Source: Siphonodentalium dalli
Lineage: Eukaryota > Mollusca > Scaphopoda > Gadilida > Siphonodentaliidae
Assembly: GCA_032622095.1 (NCBI GenBank)
Contig: CP136064.1
Coordinates: 170,696,310 to 170,760,309 of the forward strand
Length of the DNA: 64,000 nucleotides
Reading direction: 5' to 3'
Positions 55,891 through 64,000 of this stretch are shown here, in pieces (positions within the stretch are counted from its first letter, which is position 1; the number at the start of each line of letters is the position of its first letter). The notes under the pieces are model-generated. The model ran no database searches. It was given only the letters and a program-made list of their open reading frames with translations, and was not told where the DNA came from. The position numbers and the translations under genes were made by a program.

Positions 55891-56334
55891 ATCATGATCA
55901 AAGCTTTGATATGGCAAATTGGTCAGAATTAGTCAGGTTCCAAAGGTCACGGATAAGAGAGAGAAAAAAGTAAGAAATATTTCATAATTACCCTGTGATT
56001 TCGTTGTAAAAAAATAGATATTAACGACAATGTGTTAATTCGTATGAGTAAACAAATTATTAGCTGACAAGTCATCACTGAGAGCTAGATGTATTAGTTG
56101 ATTGTTTGATAATTTTTTTTAATTATAACAAGCTGGATGGTGGTGAATTTTGGAGAATCATATTTGATCTCACTGGATTTTTACGCTCTCTGGTGACAAT
56201 ATTCGGTGGTCAAAAATTTATTGAATTCTATGGATAGAAATGGAATTGAGGGGCACTTGTGGTACTGATTAAAAGAGGAATCCTTCGGCGATACACCCAA
56301 TGGTGTGACGATATCAATACCATTGCTCAGATAA

Positions 56335-56508
56335 ATAGGTTAAAATTTGTCCAATTTCCGAGCGATGGTAAATCGGGGAAATTTCTATTGTTCTCCTTGT
56401 CTCTAGTATAATACCATTGATGCAAAGCAGGTGCATATCCTGGCACATTGGGGCAGTGCAAAAGGGTGTGGGTAGCGGGGCTTATAGTTACAGGCCCCTG
56501 TCCCCAAT
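56335..56508. mobile_element. Solo terminal repeat of the Mutator-like element
   Basis: GAGCGATGGTAAATCGGG... to GTTACAGGCCCCTGT matches the right terminal repeat of 44646-45533; no partner nearby. Confidence 0.7.
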
Positions 56509-57529
56509 TAGTAATACAATGAAATATAAACAAACATGGTGCTTAGTTGTAAACCATATATGTAGAATGTCTGTTCCAAAATGGCCGACAAAATCGTACA
56601 AAATTTACATTTTATGCAAAATTTAATGGCTAGCCATGTAAGTGTACACAAACGTTCCATTTATGCGAGGAACACTGATTGCAGATTATAAGAGAAACTT
56701 TTTGATGAGAGACGTATGAATTCTCTCTAATATATCTCATGAGAGAGCAAGCGAAAGCATGCATGGTCTCAAACAGTGGTTAAATCCAGACTTTTGGGTG
56801 CCCAGAAGCGGACAAACAACTCAGTTTTATCTGTACTGTTTATCTTGAATCATCGTGTGATATATGTAATTAAACAGTTAATTGGGATTTAATAGGGATG
56901 TATTTTGATTCTGTGACCTTTTCTAGAAGCAGAAATATATGTACTCATCATTTATTTTGACATCGACAACGTCAAGCCTTTTAAAATCCACTGCTATACA
57001 TGTATGGCAGATATTCATAGAGTTCTGGGTAAAATATGTTAATCCTATTGTCCATGTCTCAAAACATTAATCATTGTTGCCTCCGATCAAGTGATCAAAC
57101 GCAAATATTTCACTTTTATCACAAGAATGCATGGTGGTATAAACGCAATTTATCAAAACACAAAGGAGTACCATATAGTATGTTCAACAATTCTAAACTT
57201 GACCAAAATTGCCTCCATACTCTGTGGCCGAGACTGTTTATACCTGGAAATTATATATTTGTTATATCCACCAAGGCCACATATACACAAAATGTACTAC
57301 ATTTTCTACAACCGCATCACTGCTTTTACCCCGTTCTCTCCTATGTTACATATATCTGCTGCATATAAAACCATAAATAGCAACACTGAGTCAGTGGGCA
57401 ATGCTGAAATAACTGCAGCTTTAAACATTGATAACTCGATATTTAGCACAATTATGTGGGTGGTATTGGTAAGAATACTCATCTTTTAAAAATCACACAG
57501 ATAGAAGACAAAAGTGTGTCTCAGAGCTC

Positions 57530-57606
57530 TTTCCTTCCATCAATGTATCACATTATTATAATCAATAAATTTGAAAAATGATCAAGGAAATATGGGTTGA
57601 TAAAGG
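57530..57606. mobile_element. Right-end fragment of CAGTGCCAAG-family MITE
   Basis: Matches the right arm of the copy at 21482 and ends GGGTTAA. The left arm and the CAGTGCC block are missing. Confidence 0.55.
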
Positions 57607-58100
57607 GTTAACGTTATTACACGAGTTTGATGTGACCTCGCGGCTCCAAAAACGAGTGTAATAATGTTAGCATGTTCACAAAACTGTGTTCTATGTTTAT
57701 TGTACACTCTGAAGATTGTAGCTTATAATATACTAAAATTTAGGTAGATATTGTTTTATTTAATTAAACAAACGTGGGATTTTTGTAGACTATATACCTC
57801 ATAATTTAGTGAAGAAATATTCTGTTAAAGTCGACCTCGCCAATGACATATTTATGTAATAGTGTTGTATTGTTCAAGGAAAATACAAATTATTTTATTG
57901 ACCATTTTGAAATCTTATGTATTTTGCTGTCTTTCGCGGAAATAAACCAATGGGTATATAAAAGAAGTGAATCACACCATCTGACTTAATATTACATGTG
58001 GTAAAATATCGAGGAATTTCAATGTAAATTGTATATTTAAACTAATCACTACATTAGATTCCTCAATTATACCCCCATGGCTGAAAGAAATGGTGGTATA

Positions 58101-58359
58101 CAGTAATGCTCTAAATAATCGACTCCTTAACCACAGCAGAATTATGGGTAACTTTTCAGGATTTAGCCGGAAATATGGCTTATTGCCATAATTTAGTGAA
58201 GAAATATTCTGTTAAAGTCGACCTCGCCAATGACATATTTATGTAATATGGCTTATTGCCATTCATCAGAAAGGCAAAAAGGCATATTTCCGACTAAATC
58301 CTGAAAAGTTACCCATAATTCTGCTGTGGTTAAGGAGTCGATTATTTAGAGCATTACTG
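58101..58359. mobile_element. mariner-like MITE with 60-bp filler insertion
   Basis: CAGTAATGCTC...GAGCATTACTG with TA flanks. Positions 58188-58247 are an exact copy of 57801-57860, bracketed by a repeated ATGGCTTATTGCC. Confidence 0.85.
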
Positions 58360-58369
58360 TACTGGATTA

Positions 58370-58990
58370 CAAGCATCCGGTCCTCGGTCTGTCCATCGGA
58401 GCTGATATCTCAATCACAGGTTGTCGGATCTCAATGAAATTTGGTAGGGATGTTCACTGCTATGAGAAAATTCAGAAGAGTGTTCAATCATTTTGTTTGA
58501 GTTTCCATTCTAGAGTTATTCATCTTTGTTTATTCTGGATTTGTTGATTATTCGTCCGTCTGCCTGAGTATCTCAGCCATGGGTAAAAGGATCTTGATGA
58601 AATTTGTTGTGGATGTTTATCATCATATAAAGGGGTTTCAACGAATGACACACAGTTTTGTTTGAATTCTGAGTTCTAAAGTTATTCATCTTATCTTGAT
58701 GAATTTGGCATGCATGTTCATTATCAGAGGCTTTCAATGATGCTTCAGCGTTTTGCATTTTCCATTCTAGAGTTAATCTCCTTCTTTTATTTTGGAAATG
58801 TTTATTTTTGTCTGTCCATACAAATATTTCAGTCACAGGTTATCAGATCTCAATTATTTTGGTATGAAGAAGTTTTAATTGATTTTGTTTGCATTCTCCT
58901 TTCTATGGTTATTTCTCTGTGTTCATTTAGAAATGATGGTATTCTGTCTGTCCACATGAATGTCTCAACCATCTGCCATCAACACACAAT
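58370..58990. repeat. Tandem-core repeat (~190 bp), pearl-like
   Basis: Units share TCTGTCCATC/CCGTCTG, ATCTCAGCCA-like, GATCTTGATGAAATTTG and ATTCTAGAGTTATTCATC. The same unit recurs at 62330-62590. Confidence 0.55.
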
Positions 58991-59021
58991 GGAATTGGGT
59001 GGAGATATTCAATGCACTTAA

Positions 59022-59665
59022 CCATTTACCCAACAGAACGGCCCTGTGCCAATGCATTCTCTTATATATGCGAGTCGACCATAGGTCGCCTCGCATATAT
59101 AAGAGAATGCATTGGCTTAACACATATTAAAAATGATAAAATTGTCAAAGAATGTAGAAAAATATTATAAAAATTGTTAAAAAATGTAAGAAAAAATTAT
59201 AAAATTGTTAAAGAATGTAAGAAAAAGTGTTAAAACCAACAGAACGGCCCTGTGCCAATGCATTCTCTTGTATATGCAAGTCGACCATAGGTCGCCTCGC
59301 ATATATAAGAGAATGCATTGGCTTAACACATATTAAATATGATAAAATTGTCAAAGAATGTAGAAAAATATTATAAAAATTGTTAAAAAATGTAAGAAAA
59401 AATTATAAAATTGTTAAAGAATGAAAGAAGAAATGATTTTTTTTTAGGCCAATGCATTCTCTTATATATGCGAGGCGACCTATGGTCGACTCGCATATAT
59501 AAGAGAATGCATTGGCACAGGGCATAACTGTAACCATCACAATGTGGTCAATGAACCGGTTCCAATGATATCCATATTTGTATGGTGTTATTGAGACAGA
59601 CCGAAGATATTTTAGGCTGTTGAAGCTTTATTTGGGCATTTTTGGCCATTTTGTTGGGTAAAGGG
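59022..59665. mobile_element. piggyBac-like MITE, CCCTTTACCCAACA family, with internal duplication
   Basis: TTAA at 59018-59021 and 59666-59669. A ~206-bp internal tandem duplication (CAACAGAACGGCCCTGTGCC at 59031 and 59237) gives three palindrome cassettes instead of two. Confidence 0.85.
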
Positions 59666-60002
59666 TTAAGGGCAGCTTTCAAAAAATATGTTGAGGTGAT
59701 CGAAATGGTCATGGTCCTATGACTTCTATACTCAGGGTATGCCCACCGAAAAGGGTATGCCACGTGGGGTATGCACCGGGTGACCATGCAGCTCTTGTTG
59801 TCCCTGCCAACTCTACTATTAAGTATAGCTGACTTAAATAGCTCCTCACCTGCGTTAGATATCTGATTCTTCGTACATTGGTCACACCAGAGATGGACAT
59901 ACCCAGCAAAGTTGACCCTGACTGAACTTTAACTTCCCTTCTGGATAATTGGACCAACCTTGCTAAAGATTAATTATGAAAGACAGATTATCATTTGTTT
60001 TT

Positions 60003-60362
60003 AACCCTTTGTCAAGCTTTGATTATCAAATGAATTATCCTATTCGGTTGTAAAAGTACACAGTGGAATGGTCTATATTTATTGTCCAGTGATTTCCAGA
60101 TTGTATAAATTGTCGACTGCCAGAGAAACTTTATATTCATTGTGAAGGATGTTCAACTGAAAAAGAATTGTTTATTTCAAGTTTTAGCTGAATACCCTTA
60201 CAAAAGAATCAATGATAATCGAGTAACAACTCATCAGTAAGATATCAAACACTTTTACCCCCCTCTATACTAAATGGATTCTCCCAACTCAGTTATAAAA
60301 TTATGAGAATGGTCTATTATTCATCTGGAGGGGTTTTAAAGGAAAATAAGCTAACGACAGCT
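60003..60362. mobile_element. MITE remnants, CCCTTTCTATACTAAAT family
   Basis: Two overlapping, rearranged pieces: AACCCTTTGTCAAGC...GTGGAATGGTCTATATT and CTCTATACTAAATGGATTCTC...TCATCTGGAGGGGTTTT. Confidence 0.45.
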
Positions 60363-60452
60363 GCCTTGATCACAGAAATGTTGTCTATTATGACCAACGG
60401 GCGAAGTTAGAAGTTTTTCAATGTAAACCTCCCCATTTTCCGTATTTTGCAG

Positions 60453-60638
60453 GTATATTCAGAGAGCCCTCCAACGTGGGTTTGTTCTATTTGTGGCAGG
60501 AGTTACTCAAGCAAAAGTAATCTGAAATACCACCAAAAGTTACACGACCCTGAAAAGAATTATGAATGCGAGCACTGTGGGAAGCGCTTCCAGCTCCCGT
60601 ATTATCTCAGAAAGCACTTGGCCACACATAACAAGTAG
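60453..60638 (+). CDS. Alternative zinc-finger terminal exon 17 (two fingers, third lost)
   Basis: The acceptor CCGTATTTTGCAG ends at 60452; phase 0; 61 residues to TAG. It opens VYSESPPTWVC. Fingers are C11/C14/H27/H31 and C39/C42/H55/H59, both complete. The frame ends three codons after the second finger (HNK, stop), where the related exon 16 continues with a third. The next 45 or so bases in frame hold no Cys-X2-Cys, so the third finger was deleted or degraded and not merely cut by one stop. A half MITE begins about 45 bp downstream at 60685. It may be functional with two fingers, as the early subfamily is, or on its way to pseudogene. Confidence 0.82.
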   Translation, partial: VYSESPPTWVCSICGRSYSSKSNLKYHQKLHDPEKNYECEHCGKRFQLPYYLRKHLATHNK

Positions 60639-60684
60639 TTCAAAGTACAGCAACAAACTCCAGATGTTAAAGGTGCATCTCTAT

Positions 60685-60810
60685 TATTCAGAATTCACTC
60701 TCGCTGAGAGCTTTCCGATGAATGGCAAAAAGCTATATTTCCGACTAAATCCTGAAAAGTTACCCATAATTCTGCTGTGGATAAGGAGTCGGTTATTTAG
60801 GGCATTACTG
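60685..60810. mobile_element. Half mariner-like MITE (right arm)
   Basis: GCTGAGAGCTTTCCGATG to GGGCATTACTG, 45 bp downstream of exon 17. Confidence 0.75.
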
Positions 60811-60829
60811 TAGCTTGGATTGATGGGGC

Positions 60830-61630
60830 TAATTTGGTTTACTAATAAGATGGACAGGGTATGGAAAAGTTTTTGCAGACAAATCTCATTGATCAGATGT
60901 TTTTCCCCACCATCACTGTGTATCTAAAGCCACATGGCAGTTTGCGCTCCAAAACAGACCTAATAATATTCGCTTTTGAAGTTTTCCCCCTTATCGAAAA
61001 AAGGTGATAAATACCTGAACTTCTTTCTTCAAGCAATATATATCCATGCAAGATGCATTGAAGTCATAAAAATACAACTTTGAACTAAAAAATTGGACTC
61101 CGAGCAAAAAATATGTATTCATTGAAATTCTGGAATCAGAAATGGAATAACATGTGATTCCCGGAAAAGGTATATTACGTTATCTTTATAACATGAAACT
61201 ATTTAAAATCTTGATGCAGTGCTTGCTCTTGGTTCTAATGAAAAATTTATGTAGTGCCATAGATGTTCAGAGCGACGACAGCTTTTTTGCCCTGGTCTGG
61301 CAGTGCAAATTTTATGCGAGCGCCGATTTAAAAAAATGAACAGGCACAAGCAAAACAATCTCAAATTTACCGAAAAATATAAGAAACAAAAAACGGATTT
61401 TGAGTGCTATTTCGACGAATTTGTTTGGTAACCGTCCATGTAGGCATGTTTTGATATACCTCTAACAAATTATGTATACATAATTTGGAGATTCGAAGAA
61501 GCCATGTCCGTTTAAAAGAGGATTGTCTGTACACACGACTTTAATTATGATTTTGACATTGTTCTGTTGTGTTTTATTTTATTGATATCTCAGTTAGTGG
61601 GAGGTCTAATATCGTGGAGATCAAGCACTT
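60830..61630. other. Intron without recognised features
   Basis: No finger remnant, hairpin or terminal-repeat element found. Confidence 0.4.
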
Positions 61631-61639
61631 TTAATACGC

Positions 61640-62115
61640 CCTTTTGATTATATGATCTGAACCAAAGTTGGTATGTGTATTTCCCAGCAAAATATACAGG
61701 CCAAGTACGAATATGGGTTTCGTCCAATTATTTTTACATGAGTTATACGGCCCTTTTTCGACTTAGAATTTGACCGTCTGTTAACATTTTTGGTTTCTGA
61801 CCGATAACTCCAGTTTGGATTATTTCTTCTGAACCAAAGTTGGTATGTGTATTTCCCAGCTAACGATACAGAACAAGTTCGAGTATGGGTTCCGTCCAAT
61901 TATTTTTACATGAGTTATACGGCCCTTTTTCGACTTAGAATTTGACCAATTTCGTAACATTTTTGTTTCCGACCGATAACTCCAGTTTTGATTACTTGAT
62001 CTGATCCAAAGCTGGTATGTGAATTTCCTAGCTAAAACTACAGGCCAAAGTCGAATATAGGTTATGTCTAATTATTTTCACATGAGTTACGGCCATTTTT
62101 CGACTTAGAATTTGA
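61640..62115. repeat. 172-bp tandem repeat, ~2.8 copies
   Basis: CCAAAGTTGGTATGTGTATTT recurs with exact 172-bp steps (61662, 61834, 62006, the last with changes). Units also share ACATGAGTTATACGGCCCTT and CGACTTAGAATTTGACC. The core resembles that of the pearl-like element at 12337 (TTTTTCGACTTAGAAA). Confidence 0.85.
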
Positions 62116-62709
62116 CCGCATTTTGGCATTGAAATTAAGGATACATCAGATATTCTTCAAATGTAAGCTCAAATTATTATTTTATTTTGCAGTATTACAA
62201 TTTAAAATGGTTAAGGGCATATTTTGCCATGCCCAAGCGATGCTCTTGTTTTTAGAAAGAATATTTATTGAAATCAAGAACAATATAGTTTTAGTCAACA
62301 ATATTTAAACTTTTTGAGCAAAGGAAATGGTGGGTATACTGGATTACATGCATCCGATTCTCAAACCGTCCTTCCATTCGTCTATCAGTCCATCCGCGCA
62401 AAATTTGGTATGGATGTGCACTATGTACTATGAGGACATTCAATGGAGTGTTCAATCGTTTTGTGTGGGTTTTCCATTATAAAGTTACATTGTATTTATC
62501 TTTGTTTATTTGGAATTGTTGGTTCTTTGTCCACCTGAGCAGATATCTCCACCACTGGTTGTCCGATCTCAATGAAATGTATGTACACATTTATTAATAG
62601 GGGGTATGCCACATGGGGGTATGCACTGGGTGACAGCCCAGCTTGTGTTGTTCCTGCTTTTGTTTAGAGTGCACATACATGTAGGATATAGTTATAGAAG
62701 GGTAGAAAA

Positions 62710-62790
62710 GATTGGGTGGAGTGATATAAAGATGAGTGAGGGGTGAGGGTGGATTGGGTGGAGTGATATAAAGATGAGTGAGGGGGAGGC
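62710..62790. repeat. 42-bp tandem repeat, two copies
   Basis: GATTGGGTGGAGTGATATAA starts at 62710 and 62752. Confidence 0.85.
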
Positions 62791-62820
62791 CATGCAATGT
62801 TCAAGCACCATGTTAGAGTT

Positions 62821-62945
62821 CATTCTTATCTACGATATTTTGCTGTGAAATTGCTTTTTCATATTTTCTTACATTCAGCTAGATGTACCGGTAAGAAAAT
62901 ATGTAACAGCAATTTCACAGAAAACTATGGTAGACAAGAATGATC
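62821..62945. repeat. Hairpin with ~50-bp arms
   Basis: CATTCTTATCTACGATATTTT...GCTGTGAAATTGCT...ATATTTTCTTAC pairs with GTAAGAAAATATG...AGCAATTTCACAG...GGTAGACAAGAATG around a ~20-nt loop. Confidence 0.75.
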
Positions 62946-63371
62946 TCTCTGAGATCAAGAACTGTACTTACATATTGCTCAAAACACGGGCTGTAACATG
63001 CTCTGCTGCCCCCACCCACACTGCCCTTCCCTTATTTGAAATCCTTGTATACACTCCTGTTATGCATCATGGTAGTGTACATGAGACTCTTGTATACTGC
63101 ATGTGTACCATGACATATTGCAAGTGATCATGCATGTATATAGGGGATGGTGCATAAGGGCAGTCAGCTCTGTGTGTGTGTGCTGGGGTATGCATTGCAA
63201 TTGCATGTGGTTCAATGCTCTTTGTGAACCCCTATACCATCCTGAAACTATATACCTTTTCTCCATTTTCTCAACCAAAAGTATCCATATGACCTGTTTT
63301 CCAAGTATTCCAGGTAAAATTCGCAAACGACATATATATTTTCCCTGAAATGATATTTGTGTATTTTGCAG

Positions 63372-63671
63372 GTCCATGGTCCGCCTTGGGTTTGTAACAT
63401 ATGCATGAAGTCATATTCTGGGAAAACGGCCCTCAAGTTGCATCTCAAGCTACACAGCAACGAGAAGAAATTCAGATGTCACCTGTGCGACAAACGGTTT
63501 GCCCTCCAGCACTATCTGCGGTCCCATCTTCTCAGTCACACCAAGGAAAGGACGCAGCAATGTGAATTTTGCTCTTCTTCGTTCAAGTCCAATAGCAACC
63601 TGGCGCAACATGTGAAAAAGAAGCATCCAAATATGACACTGAGTCGAAGATTCAAGATTCATCCGTGGTAA
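63372..63671 (+). CDS. Alternative zinc-finger terminal exon 18 (three fingers, long tail)
   Basis: The acceptor TTGTGTATTTTGCAG ends at 63371; phase 0; 99 residues to TAA, the longest of the set. It opens VHGPPWVC. Fingers are C8/C11/H24/H28, C36/C39/H52/H56 and C64/C67/H80-X4-H85. After the last His a basic tail of 14 residues follows (PNMTLSRRFKIHPW), absent in other members. Codon use looks richer in G/C than in the exons at 23-34 kb (CTGCGGTCCCAT, AACCTGGCGCAA). With only 329 bp left in the window it cannot be said whether the array continues. Confidence 0.9.
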   Translation, partial: VHGPPWVCNICMKSYSGKTALKLHLKLHSNEKKFRCHLCDKRFALQHYLRSHLLSHTKERTQQCEFCSSSFKSNSNLAQHVKKKHPNMTLSRRFKIHPW

Positions 63672-64000
63672 TCGACGTCAGGTTGAATTCCACGAAAGTG
63701 TCCAAGATTAGAGGATATCACATGTTTATATAGACCAACCATATTTATCACAATTACCCTTACCGGTACTCATAATTTAATTTGTGGGGTACTATTTAAA
63801 ACTTATTGAAAAATAGTACAACCCAAAGATTTTTAGTGAACAAAGGGGAAACTAAATGGAGTTATGTATTAATTGATAGATATTTGTGCACTACTAGGTG
63901 ACATATCTGAAGTCAGCAGCTTGCCTATCAGTGATCCTTGAGGTCTGCCCAGTGTTTACTTAATTTGATGTCGTGTCATTGATGCCCATATATTCAAATA
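63672..64000. other. 3' flank of exon 18
   Basis: No AATAAA near the stop and no further finger exon before the window ends. Confidence 0.45.

Larger units (their letters stand above)
55891..58100. other. Long intron, nothing further recognised
   Basis: Besides the solo MULE end (56335) and MITE fragment (57530), the only long open frame is 132 codons at 57091-57489; it is low-complexity-biased, lacks recognisable domains and was not accepted as a gene. Confidence 0.4.

Noticed and set aside
57091-57489. 132-codon frame on the + strand
   Set aside because: Overlaps another frame of similar length, has no recognised domain, no clear splice or promoter context; could not be supported.

Overview
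The window looks like nuclear DNA of a bivalve mollusc. The evidence is indirect: AT-rich introns packed with short DNA transposons, and a pearl-like (Helentron-related) element at 12337-13119 with a CCGT microsatellite and a ~170-bp tandem core, a type described mainly from bivalves. I cannot name the species.

The coding content is one unusual architecture. Sixteen intact single exons, all on the + strand, each encode two or three C2H2-type zinc fingers. Each is preceded by a good 3' splice site (typically TATTTT-G/A-CAG), is entered in phase 0, and ends in its own in-frame stop 58-99 codons later. None has its own promoter-proximal coding exon, a convincing start codon or a clear downstream coding partner. 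This is what alternative 3' terminal exons look like (compare the Drosophila lola or mod(mdg4) loci, where a shared BTB 5' part is joined to one of many zinc-finger ends). No BTB or other shared 5' exon is visible, so the common part would lie upstream of position 1; that is inference. Two more copies, at 19416-19681 and about 34432-34560, are broken.

The exons form subfamilies laid out roughly in order. At 1.5-6.9 kb are four two-finger exons with an odd second finger (C-X1-C...H-X3-C). A divergent three-finger exon lies at 9.6 kb and another at 12.0 kb. At 17.6-34.1 kb is the PPWIC group with two pseudo-exons, including a segmental duplication that made the exons at 23.5 and 27.9 kb. At 39.8-63.7 kb are the last five exons, one of them reduced to two fingers. 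The array has grown by local duplication and has been losing copies.

The introns (over 90% of the window) are filled with non-autonomous DNA transposons: about 21 mariner-like fold-back MITEs with TA duplications; at least five piggyBac-like MITE families sharing TTAA-CCCTTT ends; hAT-like elements with 8-bp duplications; a Mutator-like element with a 10-bp duplication; and several large fold-backs. Two insertions have matching empty sites in the duplicated segment. One long palindrome recurs inside elements with unrelated ends. No insertion falls inside an intact zinc-finger exon. No rRNA, tRNA or CRISPR feature was seen. Coordinates of repeats are read by eye and may be off by a few bases, more for degraded copies.
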